Of a stretch of 64,000 nucleotides of DNA, positions 8,380 through 19,840 are shown piece by piece. The translations under genes were made by a program, and so were the position numbers. Every line of letters begins with the position of its first letter. Position 1 is the first letter of the stretch. Under the pieces are notes generated by a model. That model was not told where the DNA came from, searched no databases, and saw nothing but the letters and a program-made list of their open reading frames with translations. Origin of the DNA: Arthrobacter sp. zg-Y769. GTDB taxonomy: Bacteria; Actinomycetota; Actinomycetes; Actinomycetales; Micrococcaceae. The stretch covers positions 329,611-393,610 of the forward strand of contig NZ_JAJJOE010000003.1 of assembly GCF_020907405.1 (NCBI RefSeq), read 5' to 3'.

Positions 8380-9570
8380 TTACTTGATGATCTTGGTGAC
8401 GCGGCCTGATCCAACGGTGCGGCCGCCTTCGCGGATAGCGAAGCCGAGGCCCTCTTCCATTGCGATCGGCTGGATGAGCTCAACGCTCATCTCAGTGTTA
8501 TCGCCGGGCATAACCATTTCAGTGCCCTCGGGGAGGGTGATGACGCCGGTTACGTCCGTGGTGCGGAAGTAGAACTGCGGGCGGTAGTTCGAGTAGAACG
8601 GGTTGTGGCGTCCGCCTTCATCCTTGGACAGGATGTAGACGTTGGCTTCGAAGTCGGTGTGCGGGGTGATGGAACCCGGCTTTACGACAACCTGGCCACG
8701 CTCTACGTCTTCGCGCTTGATACCGCGGAGCAGCAGGCCACAGTTCTCGCCGGCCCATGCTTCGTCAAGCTGCTTGTGGAACATCTCGATACCGGTAACC
8801 GTGGTCTTCTGGACCGGACGGATGCCGACGATCTCGACCTCGGAGTTGATGGCGAGGGTACCGCGCTCGGCGCGGCCCGTGACAACGGTTCCACGACCGG
8901 TGATCGTGAAGACGTCCTCGATCGGCATCAGGAACGGCTTGTCCTTGTCGCGAACCGGGTCCGGCACGTTGTTGTCAACGGCTTCCATGAGCTCTTCGAC
9001 GGCTGCAACCCACTTGGGGTCGCCTTCGAGAGCCTTGAGGCCGGAAACACGGACGACGGGAGCGTTGTCGCCGTCGAAGTCCTGGGAGCTCAGCAGTTCG
9101 CGAACTTCCATTTCCACGAGGTCGAGCAGTTCTTCGTCGTCAACCATGTCGGACTTGTTCAGTGCGACCAGCAGGTAGGGAACGCCAACCTGGCGGGCAA
9201 GCAGAACGTGCTCGCGGGTCTGGGCCATCGGACCGTCGGTAGCGGCAACCACGAGGATTGCGCCGTCCATCTGTGCTGCACCAGTGATCATGTTCTTGAT
9301 GTAGTCAGCGTGGCCGGGGGCGTCTACGTGTGCGTAGTGGCGCTTCTCGGTCTGGTACTCGATGTGCGAGATGTTGATGGTGATGCCGCGCTGGCGCTCT
9401 TCAGGTGCAGAGTCGATAGCAGCGAAATCGCGCTTTTCATTCAGATCAGGGTACTTGTCAGCAAGCACCTTCGAAATGGCAGCGGTCAACGTCGTTTTTC
9501 CATGGTCAACGTGACCAATGGTGCCGATGTTGACGTGCGGCTTAGTCCGCTCGAACTTTGCCTTCGCCAC
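8380..9570 (-). CDS. tuf: Elongation factor Tu
   Basis: This is 396-residue EF-Tu, which carries aminoacyl-tRNA to the ribosome as a GTP complex. All G motifs are present: GHVDHGKT (P-loop), [12 protein letters not shown], and SGLKAL near the usual SAL position. Length is normal. Its ribosome site AGGAGG is about 10 nt before ATG 9570, one of the strongest in the window. It is the last gene of the rpsL-rpsG-fusA-tuf string, 219 bases after fusA, with a GC-rich hairpin in that gap. Confidence 0.99.
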   Translation of the reverse strand: MAKAKFERTKPHVNIGTIGHVDHGKTTLTAAISKVLADKYPDLNEKRDFAAIDSAPEERQRGITINISHIEYQTEKRHYAHVDAPGHADYIKNMITGAAQMDGAILVVAATDGPMAQTREHVLLARQVGVPYLLVALNKSDMVDDEELLDLVEMEVRELLSSQDFDGDNAPVVRVSGLKALEGDPKWVAAVEELMEAVDNNVPDPVRDKDKPFLMPIEDVFTITGRGTVVTGRAERGTLAINSEVEIVGIRPVQKTTVTGIEMFHKQLDEAWAGENCGLLLRGIKREDVERGQVVVKPGSITPHTDFEANVYILSKDEGGRHNPFYSNYRPQFYFRTTDVTGVITLPEGTEMVMPGDNTEMSVELIQPIAMEEGLGFAIREGGRTVGSGRVTKIIK

Positions 9571-9717
9571 GGGTTCCTCCTAGAGAGTTAGAAGACTCAA
9601 TCTCCAGCCGCGCTTTTCGCAACTGAAACTGATGTAAGTCTACTTGGGGCTGTTTATTTGATGAAATTGCCGATTTCCGCAGCAGCCTCGCAAGGCCGCT
9701 CAGTCTGGCTATGCGCC

Positions 9718-9741
9718 CGGTCCGGGCCGAAGCCCGGACCG
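9718..9741. terminator. Strong hairpin in the fusA-tuf gap
   Basis: A perfect 10-bp stem (9718-9727 with 9732-9741) closes on a CGAA tetraloop. No T-run follows on either side. It lies between the fusA stop and the tuf ribosome site, so it may be a partial terminator, an RNA-processing signal or an mRNA-stability element. Confidence 0.5.
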
Positions 9742-9789
9742 GCCGCACACGGCGGGCGGCCCGGCGTAAACCGGTCCACCCTCCAAGTT

Positions 9790-11904
<2,115 letters not shown>

Positions 11905-12014
11905 GGTTTCTCCCTTTTTTGGTTGCTTCCGTCAACGGCGCTTATCCGGCTGAAGCCCCGGGCCCGCAAAATGCGGGCCACAGGGCCATCAGCGTTTGCC
12001 GTCAGCTTGGCGTA

Positions 12015-12485
12015 TTACCAGCGGTAGTGGGCGAAGGCCTTGTTGGACTCGGCCATCTTGTGGGTGTCCTCGCGGCGCTTCACAGCTGCACCAAGACCGT
12101 TGGAAGCGTCCAGGATTTCGTTGCGCAGACGCTCAGTCATCGTCTTCTCGCGGCGGGCCTTGGAGTAGCCAACCAGCCAGCGCAGGGCCAGTGCGGTTGC
12201 ACGGCCCGGCTTGACCTCAACCGGAACCTGGTAAGTGGCGCCGCCAACGCGGCGGGACTTGACCTCAAGGCTCGGCTTGATGTTGTCCATGGCCTTCTTC
12301 AGGGCTGCAACCGGATCCTGTCCGGTCTTCTCCTGTGCGCCTGCAAGTGCACCGTAAACGATGCGCTCTGCGGTGGACTTCTTGCCGTCTACCAGAACCT
12401 TGTTGATCAGCTGCGTGACCAGCGGGGAGCCGTAGACGGGATCCAGTACGAGCGGCCGCTTGGGGGCCGGACCCTTGCGGGGCAT
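12015..12485 (-). CDS. rpsG: 30S ribosomal protein S7
   Basis: S7 is the 156-residue primary 16S rRNA binder that organises the 30S head. The protein begins [11 protein letters not shown] and ends NKAFAHYRW, the usual actinobacterial termini. ATG 12485 was chosen; the frame could extend upstream through rpsL, but that extension has no homology. The start lies one base after the rpsL stop, so the two genes are translationally coupled. Confidence 0.99.
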   Translation of the reverse strand: MPRKGPAPKRPLVLDPVYGSPLVTQLINKVLVDGKKSTAERIVYGALAGAQEKTGQDPVAALKKAMDNIKPSLEVKSRRVGGATYQVPVEVKPGRATALALRWLVGYSKARREKTMTERLRNEILDASNGLGAAVKRREDTHKMAESNKAFAHYRW

Positions 12486-12486
12486 A

Positions 12487-12861
12487 TTACTTCTTCTCCA
12501 TCTTCGCGCCGTAGCGGCTGCGAGCCTGCTTGCGGTTCTTGACACCCTGGGTATCGAGGGCACCGCGGACAATCTTGTAGCGGACACCGGGAAGGTCCTT
12601 CACACGACCACCGCGCACCAGCACGATGGAGTGTTCCTGAAGGTTGTGACCCACACCGGGGATGTAAGCGGTTACTTCGATGCCGCCGTTGAGGCGGACA
12701 CGTGCAACCTTACGCAGAGCCGAGTTCGGCTTCTTCGGGGTGGTGGTGTAAACGCGGGTGCAGACACCACGGCGCATCGGGCTGCCCTTGAGGGCAGGAG
12801 CCTTGGTCTTGGAGACCTTGGGTGAGCGGCCCTTGCGGACCAGCTGCTGAATCGTAGGCAC
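12487..12861 (-). CDS. rpsL: 30S ribosomal protein S12
   Basis: This 124-residue S12 helps form the decoding centre. The start is GTG 12861 ([11 protein letters not shown] follows), with a GGAG site 9 nt upstream; an open frame extends much further upstream but is not conserved. The streptomycin-relevant segments [12 protein letters not shown] and [12 protein letters not shown] have the ordinary, sensitive-type lysines. It is the first gene of the str operon, preceded by a leader of about 290 bases. Confidence 0.99.
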   Translation of the reverse strand: MPTIQQLVRKGRSPKVSKTKAPALKGSPMRRGVCTRVYTTTPKKPNSALRKVARVRLNGGIEVTAYIPGVGHNLQEHSIVLVRGGRVKDLPGVRYKIVRGALDTQGVKNRKQARSRYGAKMEKK

Positions 12862-13202
12862 TTTCGTGTTCTCCGTTTTTTCTCGAGATAATTCTCTGGT
12901 TGCCTCGCCCCGCTGCCGGCTAAGAGCCGATCCCGGGGCGACGCGCTTCAAGTCGTTGCCGCAATGCCCCGAGAAGTTCCGATATTCTCGCCGAAAGCGA
13001 CCGTAGGCGTGCAAAAGTGTGGCATTCGTTGCGCAAGGACCCCGCAACCCGGAAACAGGCCCGCCCATTCCTTTCGGAATGCATTCCCCCGAGTATCTCT
13101 CCACGGGGGGCACGCGAGCGGCCTTCATCCACTGCCACACAAACAATTGGTTTTCAGTCTAGCAGACTTAACGGGTTCCGGAGGAAAGTGCGGGCAGCGT
13201 CA
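12862..13202. other. Leader and promoter region of the str operon
   Basis: This 341-base gap separates rpsL from the pcaR stop. No gene is supported. On the minus strand there is a -10-like TAGACT (plus-strand 13156-13161) with no convincing -35, which would give a leader near 290 nt. The leader contains a GC-rich hairpin at about 12906-12950 (CGCCCC/GGGGCG with an inner GGCT/AGCC stem), a CGAGAA/TTCTCG hairpin at about 12970-12990, and a perfect 12-bp palindrome GGAATGCATTCC at 13076-13087. Confidence 0.45.
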
Positions 13203-13985
13203 CTAGCTGCGGGCACTCAGGGCCGAGGTGATCGTGGCCGAGGCCTGCTGCAGGTACGGAAGCACGCGGGCAGCCGCTTCTTCCAGGGTAAGGCCCGCGG
13301 TCGCCTGCATGGAGGTGTTCAGGGCAGCCACCACCTCCCCCTTGGGATCCAGGACGGGAACGGCCACGGAGCGCAGTCCCAGTTCCAGCTCCTGGTCCAC
13401 GATGGCCCAGCCCCGTTCCCGCGCCTGCGCCACCAGGACGCGCAGCCGGTCCGGGTCCGTGACCGTGCGTTCCGTCAGCGGGCGCAGACGGACTTGTGAA
13501 ACATAGTCCTCGAACCGGTCCTCCGGCAGCCCGGCCAGCAGGACCCTGCCCATGGACGTGGCATAGGCGGGGAACCGGGTCCCCACGCTGATGCCAACGG
13601 TCATCAGCCGGCGGGTATGGATGCGGGCAATATAGACAATCTCGTCCCCGTCCAGCACGGACGCCGACGTGGATTCGGAAATCTCCCGGGACAGGTCTTC
13701 CAGCACCGGCTGCGCGAGCTGGGGCAGGGACTGGCCGGACAGATAGGAATACCCCAGCTGCAGGACCAGTGCCGTCAATTCAAAGGTCCGCCCGTCGGTG
13801 CGTACGTAGCCGAGTTCCACAAGGGTGAGCAGGAAGCGGCGGGCCGTGGCCCGCGTCAGCCCTGTCCGGCGGGAAACCTCGCTCAGGGTCATCTGCACGT
13901 TGTCCGCGTCGAATGCCCGGATCACCACCAGGCCGCGGGCCAGCGACTGCACAAACTGGTCGCTGGCCGGCACCGTCCCGCTCAC
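13203..13985 (-). CDS. pcaR: IclR-family regulator, PcaR/PcaU type
   Basis: This 260-residue protein has an N-terminal winged helix (MTLSEVSRRTGLTRATARRF near residues 32-51) and a C-terminal IclR effector domain (residues about 80-255). The sequence resembles the PcaR/PcaU/PobR branch, whose members sense beta-ketoadipate-pathway intermediates. It starts at GTG 13985, with GGGGGA upstream. It lies 19 bases after pcaJ as the last gene of the pca run, so it is probably co-transcribed with the genes it controls. Likely targets are the paired palindromes at 20744-20779. Whether it activates or represses cannot be read here. Confidence 0.85.
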   Translation of the reverse strand: MSGTVPASDQFVQSLARGLVVIRAFDADNVQMTLSEVSRRTGLTRATARRFLLTLVELGYVRTDGRTFELTALVLQLGYSYLSGQSLPQLAQPVLEDLSREISESTSASVLDGDEIVYIARIHTRRLMTVGISVGTRFPAYATSMGRVLLAGLPEDRFEDYVSQVRLRPLTERTVTDPDRLRVLVAQARERGWAIVDQELELGLRSVAVPVLDPKGEVVAALNTSMQATAGLTLEEAAARVLPYLQQASATITSALSARS

Positions 13986-14004
13986 CTGTCCCCCATGTGA
14001 TTAG

Positions 14005-14670
14005 TTACTTCCCGCTGTCGGCGGCGCCGCGGATCAACGGGATGTCCATCTTTGCCGCCAGCTCTTCGAACGTGGTGCCGAAGGTCTCGCGGACGTGGAC
14101 ACCGTCCTCCTTCAGCAGGAAGACCGCTTCACTAGTGTAGACGCGGGTCACACACCCGACGCCGGTAAGCGGGTAGCTGCATTCCTTCACCAGTTTGCTC
14201 AGTCCGTCCTTGGTGAACAGGGACATCATCACGTAGACATCCTTGGCACCGGTCGCCAGGTCCATTGCACCGCCGACCGCCGGGATGGCATCCGGGGCAC
14301 CGGTGTGCCAGTTCGCGAGGTCACCGGAGGCGGAAACCTGGAAGGCGCCCAGCACACACACGTCCAGGTGCCCGCCGCGCATGATCGCGAAGGAGTCCGC
14401 ATGGTGGAAATAGGCGGCACCCGGCAGCTCGGTCACCGGAATCTTGCCGGCGTTGATCAGGTCCGGGTCCACCTCCCCGCCGGCGGCTTCCGGGCCCATG
14501 CCCAGCATCCCGTTTTCGGTATGCAGGGTGATGTTTTGTTCCGGCCGCAGGTAGTTGGAGACCAGGGTGGGCTGGCCGATGCCCAGATTCACGAAGGATC
14601 CGGGGGCGATATCACCAGCCACCAGTGCGGCGAGGTCGTTCTTGCCCAGCTTTTCGGTCTGGTTGCTCAT
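14005..14670 (-). CDS. pcaJ: 3-oxoadipate CoA-transferase subunit B
   Basis: This is the 221-residue beta subunit of the family I CoA-transferase, which moves CoA from succinyl-CoA to beta-ketoadipate. The catalytic glutamate motif is visible as TENGMLGMG near residue 52, after the NLGIGQPT turn. Its start overlaps the end of pcaI by 4 nt (ATGA type), typical of the two subunits of this enzyme. It works with PcaI in the step before thiolysis by PcaF. Confidence 0.95.
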   Translation of the reverse strand: MSNQTEKLGKNDLAALVAGDIAPGSFVNLGIGQPTLVSNYLRPEQNITLHTENGMLGMGPEAAGGEVDPDLINAGKIPVTELPGAAYFHHADSFAIMRGGHLDVCVLGAFQVSASGDLANWHTGAPDAIPAVGGAMDLATGAKDVYVMMSLFTKDGLSKLVKECSYPLTGVGCVTRVYTSEAVFLLKEDGVHVRETFGTTFEELAAKMDIPLIRGAADSGK

Positions 14671-15350
14671 GCTGCAGCCGGCGCTTTCTCCCGGTCCACG
14701 CGGACCAGGCTGTTGACGTAGATTCCGGGGGTCACCACTACTTCAGGGTCCATCTCGCCGATGTCGACGATCTCGCGGACCTGCACAATTGCGGTCTTCG
14801 CGGCGGCGGCCATGATCGGTCCGAAGTTCCTGGCGGTCTTCCGGTAGACCAGGTTGCCGGCCTTATCTGCCCGCAGGGCCTTGACCAGGGCGAAGTCCGC
14901 GTGCAGCGGGGTTTCGAAGACGTAGCCGCGGCCGTCGATCATCCGCGTTTCCTTGCCTTCGGCCAGCGGGGTGCCGTAGGCGGTGGGCGTAAAGAACCCG
15001 CCGATGCCGGCACCGGCGGCGCGGATGCGCTCGGCCAGGTTGCCCTGGGGCACGAGCTCCAGTTCGATCTCGCCGGCGCGGAACTTCGCGTCGAAGATCT
15101 GCGAGTCGGACTGCCGCGGGAAGGAGCAGATGATCTTCTTCACCCGGCCCGCGCCGATGAGGGCGGCCAGCCCGTGTTCGCCGTTGCCGGCGTTGTTGTT
15201 GACGACGGTCAGGTCCCTGGCACCCTGGCGCAGCAGCGCCTCGATGAGTTCCACGGGCTGTCCGGCCTGGCCGAACCCGCCGATCATGACGGTGGCGCCG
15301 TCGTGGATGGGCGCAACTGCCTCATCAACGTCCTGCACAATGTTGAGCAC
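14667..15350 (-). CDS. pcaI: 3-oxoadipate CoA-transferase subunit A
   Basis: This is the 227-residue alpha subunit of the beta-ketoadipate:succinyl-CoA transferase. It has the MIGGFGQAGQP glycine-rich CoA-binding turn near residue 22 and the NNNAGNGEHG segment. The start is GTG 15350, 32 bases after pcaF. Its stop overlaps the pcaJ start, so subunit synthesis is coupled. Family length and pathway context make the assignment secure, although acetoacetate transferases look similar. Confidence 0.95.
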   Translation of the reverse strand: MLNIVQDVDEAVAPIHDGATVMIGGFGQAGQPVELIEALLRQGARDLTVVNNNAGNGEHGLAALIGAGRVKKIICSFPRQSDSQIFDAKFRAGEIELELVPQGNLAERIRAAGAGIGGFFTPTAYGTPLAEGKETRMIDGRGYVFETPLHADFALVKALRADKAGNLVYRKTARNFGPIMAAAAKTAIVQVREIVDIGEMDPEVVVTPGIYVNSLVRVDREKAPAAA

Positions 15351-15382
15351 GGTTTTTCCTTACGTCTTCGGTGGCGGGATTC

Positions 15383-16582
15383 TCAGTTGGCGTTTTCGAG
15401 CACGACGGCGAGGCCCTGGCCCACGCCGATGCAGATTGCGGCCACGCCCCAGCGCTCTCCGGATTCCTGCAGCCGGCGGGCAAGCGTGCCGAGGATGCGG
15501 GTTCCGGAAGCACCCAGCGGGTGGCCGATGGCTACGGCGCCACCCCAGGCGTTGACGATGCCGGGGTCAACGTCCCAGGCGTCCAGGCAGGCCAGCGACT
15601 GGGCGGCAAAGGCCTCGTTGAGTTCAACGGCGCCGACGTCGCTCCAGCTGATGCCGGCCCGCTTCAGCGCCGTGTTGGCCGCTTCCACCGGGGCGTACCC
15701 GAAGTACTGCGGTTCGTTGGCGGCGGCGCCGCGGCCGGCGATCCGGGCCAGGGGCTCCAGCCCGAGGATCCCGGCGGCTTTCTCGCTGCCCAGCCAGGCG
15801 GCGGACGCGCCGTCGTTCAGCGGTGAGGCGTTGCCCGCCGTGACGGTACCGCCGGAGGCATCCTCCGATGCGGGACGGAAAACGGTGCGCAGCGTGGAGA
15901 GCTTTTCCACCGTGGAACCGGCGCGGATGCTTTCATCCCGGTCCAGGTCCACACCGTCCACGGCTACGGTCAGGTTCGCGTATTTGCCTTCGTCCCAGGC
16001 CCGGGCGGCCAGGGCGTGGGAGGCGGCTGCGAACTCGTCCTGGCGTTCCCGCGTGATGCCGTACTTCTCGCGCAGCTGCTCGGTGGCCTCGCCCAGGGAC
16101 ACTGTCCATTCCGCGGGCATGGCCGGGTTGACCAGCCGCCAGCCCAGCGTGGTCGAGACCAGGGTGGAATCTCCGGCCGGGTACGGCTTCTCGTTCTTGG
16201 GCAGCACCCAGGGGGCACGGCTCATGGATTCGACGCCGCCGATGAGCATCAGGTCCGCCTCGCCGGTGTTGATCTGCCGCGAGGCGATCAGTGCGGCGTC
16301 CAGGGACGAGCCACAGAGGCGGTTGACCGTGGTGCCCGGGATCGAGGTCGGCAGTCCGGCCAGCAGTGTGGCCATGCGGGCAACGTTGCGGTTTTCCTCG
16401 CCTGCGCCGTTGGCGTTGCCGAACACTACTTCGTCGATGCGCTCGGGATCGAGTCCGGGAGCCCGGGAGACGGACGCCTTCATCACCTGCGCGGCCAGGT
16501 CGTCCGGGCGGACTCCGGCCAGGGCACCGCCGAACTTGCCGAAGGGGGTGCGGACTGCGTCGTAGATATAAGCCTGGTTCAC
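15383..16582 (-). CDS. pcaF: Beta-ketoadipyl-CoA thiolase
   Basis: This 399-residue thiolase cleaves 3-oxoadipyl-CoA to succinyl-CoA and acetyl-CoA. The acyl-accepting Cys is in NRLCGSSLDA (near residue 90), the His in AIGHPLGASGTR, and the second Cys in CIGVGQG. The start is GTG 16582 with AAGGAG six nt upstream; the frame is open further upstream, but that part has no thiolase homology. It lies between pcaC and pcaI, so the transferase follows the thiolase in gene order. A second thiolase gene lies at 31078. Confidence 0.96.
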   Translation of the reverse strand: MNQAYIYDAVRTPFGKFGGALAGVRPDDLAAQVMKASVSRAPGLDPERIDEVVFGNANGAGEENRNVARMATLLAGLPTSIPGTTVNRLCGSSLDAALIASRQINTGEADLMLIGGVESMSRAPWVLPKNEKPYPAGDSTLVSTTLGWRLVNPAMPAEWTVSLGEATEQLREKYGITRERQDEFAAASHALAARAWDEGKYANLTVAVDGVDLDRDESIRAGSTVEKLSTLRTVFRPASEDASGGTVTAGNASPLNDGASAAWLGSEKAAGILGLEPLARIAGRGAAANEPQYFGYAPVEAANTALKRAGISWSDVGAVELNEAFAAQSLACLDAWDVDPGIVNAWGGAVAIGHPLGASGTRILGTLARRLQESGERWGVAAICIGVGQGLAVVLENAN

Positions 16583-16640
16583 CGGTACTCCTTGAGCTGG
16601 AAAGCGAAAACTGGAAGAGGGAGAAGGGACATTCCGCGGC

Positions 16641-17045
16641 TCAGGCCCCGGCGTCGATCTCCCGGAAAACACCCTGGGCCACCTTGAAGGCGGAGTTGGC
16701 CGAGGGGACGCCGCAGTAAATGGCCGACTGCAGCACGATCTCCTTGATTTCGTCACGGCTGAGGCCGTTGCGCAGTGCTGCGCGGACGTGCATGGCGAAC
16801 TCCTCCAGGTGTCCGTGGGCGATCAGGGCGGTCAGCGTAATGGCGCTGCGCATGGTGCGCGGAAGTCCGGGACGGGTCCAGATGGTGCCCCAGGCGTACT
16901 GGGTGATCATGTCCTGGAAGTCAGTGGTGAATTCGTCCTTGCCGGCGTTGGCCCGGTCCACGTGCTCGCCGCCGAGGACCTCGCGGCGCACCGCCATGCC
17001 CTCGTTGTAAACGTCCTGCCTGCTCTTGCCGGCGTCTGCGATCAC
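16641..17045 (-). CDS. pcaC: 4-carboxymuconolactone decarboxylase
   Basis: This 134-residue AhpD-like helical protein decarboxylates gamma-carboxymuconolactone to beta-ketoadipate enol-lactone. The family blocks WGTIWTRPGL, HVRAALRNGLSRDEIKE and CGVPSANSAF are all present. The start is GTG 17045 with AGGGAAG upstream, 4 bases after the pcaD stop. In many actinobacteria this domain is fused to PcaD as PcaL; here the two are separate adjacent genes. Confidence 0.96.
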   Translation of the reverse strand: MIADAGKSRQDVYNEGMAVRREVLGGEHVDRANAGKDEFTTDFQDMITQYAWGTIWTRPGLPRTMRSAITLTALIAHGHLEEFAMHVRAALRNGLSRDEIKEIVLQSAIYCGVPSANSAFKVAQGVFREIDAGA

Positions 17046-17049
17046 TGCG

Positions 17050-17862
17050 TTACTTCCCTTCGAGGTACTGTGCGCCGAAGAAATCCTTCAGCAGGTCTGC
17101 GGTGGCGTCCGGCTGCTCCACCGGGACCAGGTGTGCGGCATCGTCGACGACGGCGACGGTTCCGTTGGCAACGCGGTCCGCAATAAGCTGCGCGAACGAC
17201 GGCGGCGTGACGGCGTCGTCAGCCCCGGCCACAGCGAGCACCGGAACCGTGATGTCCGGCAGGCGTCCGCGGACATCGAAGGTGGCAAGGGCACGGCAGC
17301 ACAGGGCGTACGAGAAGCGGTCGGCGTCCTGCAGCGAATGCAGCAGGGAAGAAGCGGCAGCGGGCTCCCGGTCCATGAATCCCGGTGCAAACCAGCGCTG
17401 GCCCGAGCCGACCACCTGGGTGGGTGTGCCCTGGACGCGCACCGTTTCCGCGCGTTCCTCCCAGGCCCCCGCCTCGCCGATCTTGGCTCCGGAGCAGAGG
17501 ACGGCCACGCCGTCGAACAGCGATCCGTGGTCCAGCGCCAGCTGCAGCCCGACGGCGCCGCCCAGCGACACCCCGGCGTAGAAGACCGGGACGTCTGCGG
17601 GAATGTCTCCGGCGCTGCGGGCACCGGTGACCATCGCGGCGACGGCGGCGGCCAGGTCCGCGATGCTGAACGGTTCCTCGGCGGCGGGACTGGCACCGTG
17701 TCCGGGCAGGTCCCAGGCGATGACGGTGAAGGTGTCCAGGGCGGCGGCCGCACGGCTCCACAGCGGCATGGATGCGGTGCCCAGTGACGGGCCGGCGATC
17801 AGGACGGGGGCTGCGGGGCCGGCGCTGGAGAGGCGGGTGGCCTTGATGGCGGGGGTACTCAT
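17050..17862 (-). CDS. pcaD: 3-oxoadipate enol-lactone hydrolase
   Basis: This 270-residue alpha/beta-hydrolase opens beta-ketoadipate enol-lactone. The oxyanion region is GPSLGT, the nucleophile elbow is GVSLGG with Ser near residue 98, the acid lies around AGADDAVTP and the His in DDAAHLVPVEQP. Its start overlaps the pcaB stop by 4 nt. It stands alone and is not fused to PcaC. Function follows from fold plus operon position. Confidence 0.94.
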   Translation of the reverse strand: MSTPAIKATRLSSAGPAAPVLIAGPSLGTASMPLWSRAAAALDTFTVIAWDLPGHGASPAAEEPFSIADLAAAVAAMVTGARSAGDIPADVPVFYAGVSLGGAVGLQLALDHGSLFDGVAVLCSGAKIGEAGAWEERAETVRVQGTPTQVVGSGQRWFAPGFMDREPAAASSLLHSLQDADRFSYALCCRALATFDVRGRLPDITVPVLAVAGADDAVTPPSFAQLIADRVANGTVAVVDDAAHLVPVEQPDATADLLKDFFGAQYLEGK

Positions 17863-19271
17863 GCTGAGGGCTTTCCGGGGTAGGCGGCGATGATCCGCTC
17901 AATGAGGGCGGCGGCCTCCCCTAGGTATTCGGCGGGGTCGAGGAGGCTCTTGAGTTCGGCGTCGGAGAGGATTTCCGCGGGGACGGCGCTGCGCAGCAGC
18001 TCCTCGAAGGGCTCGCCCGAGGACAGGGAGCGGGCGACCGCGCCGGCAATGACTTCCTTGCCGCGCCCGGGCACGCCGTCGTCGAGCAGCGGGGCTGCGA
18101 CAGCCATGATTTTCTCGCTGACCACGAGCGGTCCGGCGGATTCCAGGTTCCGGGCCAGCGCGTCGGTGGAGACCTGGAGGCCTTCGGCCAGTTCGGCCAG
18201 CTTGGCGGCAGTTCCCCCGGCGAGGCGCAGCAGGGAGCGCAGTGCCTGCCATTCGACATGCCAGGAACCGCTGGGCCGTTCATCATCCGCGGCCGCCGCG
18301 GCAGCGTTCAGCTGCATCCCGTATCCGGGTGCCGCCAGGGCAGCGCTGCGGATCAGGACGGACAGGACGGGGTTCTGCTTCTGCGGCATGGCGGAGGAAC
18401 CGCCGCGGCCGGCGGCACGCGGTTCGGAGACTTCACCGATCTCCGGGCGGCTGAGGAGCAGGACGTCGTTGGCGACCTTCCCGGCCGCCGCGGTGAAGTC
18501 CTGCAGTGCGGCACCGAGTGCGGTCACGGGCAGCCGGTTGGTCTGCCACGGTGCCACGGGGGCAGCCAGGCCAAGGGCATCCGCCAGCCGCGCAGTGAGG
18601 TCGAAGGCGGTTGGGCGAACAGGCCCCGGTGCGGAAGCCGCAGTCAGGGTGAGCGCCGCCAGGGTACCGGAGGCGCCGCCCCACTGCAGCAGCAGGTTCC
18701 CGGAGGCGGTGCGCAGCCCCTGGGTGGCGCTGCCGACGCCGTGCAGCCACTGGGCGGCACGCAGGCCGAACGTGGAGGGAAGGGAGTGCTGGGTCAGGGT
18801 GCGGGCCACGCACAGGGTTGCTGCGTGGCGGCGGGCCGTTTCGGCCAGGGCAGCGGCGGCCCGGTCGGCGTCCGCCAGGACCGCTTCCAGGGCACGCCGG
18901 GCCAGCAGCATCAGGGCGGTGTCCATGATGTCCTGGCTGGTGGCGCCGCGGTGGATGGCGGCCGCTGCCTTCGGGGACTGCGCGCGTGCCTGCGTGCGGA
19001 GGTCGGCCAGCAGCGGAATCACGGGGTTGCCGCCGCCCTGTGCCCGCTCGGCGAGGGACGCAGCGTCGTACCGGGAGGCGTCGCTGACAGCCGCAACCGC
19101 AGCGGGGGCGTCAGGATCCGCCAGTCCGGCGGAGGCCAGCACGCGCACCCACTCGAGCTCCACGTCCAGGAGCGCCTGGAGCAACTGGCGGTCTCCGGTC
19201 AGTTCCGCGGCGCGGGTTCCCGCCCACACCGGGGAGAGCAGCCCGTAGTCCGCACTGTCAGCTGCACCCAC
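17859..19271 (-). CDS. pcaB: 3-carboxy-cis,cis-muconate cycloisomerase
   Basis: This 470-residue fumarase/aspartase-superfamily enzyme converts 3-carboxy-cis,cis-muconate to 4-carboxymuconolactone. The superfamily signature GGSSAMPQKQNP is present near residue 290, together with GATSQDIMDTA, which carries a conserved active-site stretch. The likely start is GTG 19271, two bases after pcaG, with only a weak ribosome site; coupling to pcaG is likely. Length matches actinobacterial PcaB. Confidence 0.95.
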   Translation of the reverse strand: MGAADSADYGLLSPVWAGTRAAELTGDRQLLQALLDVELEWVRVLASAGLADPDAPAAVAAVSDASRYDAASLAERAQGGGNPVIPLLADLRTQARAQSPKAAAAIHRGATSQDIMDTALMLLARRALEAVLADADRAAAALAETARRHAATLCVARTLTQHSLPSTFGLRAAQWLHGVGSATQGLRTASGNLLLQWGGASGTLAALTLTAASAPGPVRPTAFDLTARLADALGLAAPVAPWQTNRLPVTALGAALQDFTAAAGKVANDVLLLSRPEIGEVSEPRAAGRGGSSAMPQKQNPVLSVLIRSAALAAPGYGMQLNAAAAAADDERPSGSWHVEWQALRSLLRLAGGTAAKLAELAEGLQVSTDALARNLESAGPLVVSEKIMAVAAPLLDDGVPGRGKEVIAGAVARSLSSGEPFEELLRSAVPAEILSDAELKSLLDPAEYLGEAAALIERIIAAYPGKPSA

Positions 19272-19273
19272 CG

Positions 19274-19840
19274 CTATGACCCGGGGTAGGCGAGGAAGAC
19301 GGTTTCGTCCTCGCCCTGCAGGCAGATATTCCAGCGCAGCCCGCCGTCGGCCTCGCGTGTGGCGATCAGGGTGCGCCGGCGTTCCTCGGGCAGCGAGGAC
19401 AGCAGGGCATCGCGGGCCAGCGCCTCTTTGTCATCCGGCAGGTACATCCGGGTGTGCAGCTTGTTCAGCAGGCCGCGGGCAAAGATGACGAAGGAGATGA
19501 AGGGTGCCGATCCCTCCTCCGTCGGGCCCGGGTTCACCGTGGTGAAGGTGTAGTTGCCGACATTGTCGACGGCGGTACGGCCCCAGCCGGTGAAGGTGTA
19601 GCCGTCGCGGACCAGGGAACCGGTCCGCTGCGGGATGTTGCCGTCGGCGTCGGCCTGCCAGATTTCCAGCAGGGCGTCCGGAATGGTGTCCCCGGCGCCG
19701 TCGGTCACGGTGCCCTGCAGGCGGATGCTGCCGGGCATCCCCGGGGGAAGCAGCTGGTTGTCCCTCTCGAAGGGAAGGGCGTAGCCGTAGAACGGGCCGA
19801 TGGTCTGGCCGGGCGTGGCGGTTAGCTTCTGCTCGCTCAT
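19274..19840 (-). CDS. pcaG: Protocatechuate 3,4-dioxygenase alpha subunit
   Basis: This 188-residue alpha subunit begins MSEQKLTATPGQTIGPFYGYA, a typical N-terminus. The alpha subunit shapes the substrate pocket; the iron ligands are in the beta subunit. The ATG at 19840 shares a base with the pcaH stop (TAATG), so the two subunits are translationally coupled. A longer open frame upstream lies inside pcaH and is not meaningful. Confidence 0.96.
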   Translation of the reverse strand: MSEQKLTATPGQTIGPFYGYALPFERDNQLLPPGMPGSIRLQGTVTDGAGDTIPDALLEIWQADADGNIPQRTGSLVRDGYTFTGWGRTAVDNVGNYTFTTVNPGPTEEGSAPFISFVIFARGLLNKLHTRMYLPDDKEALARDALLSSLPEERRRTLIATREADGGLRWNICLQGEDETVFLAYPGS

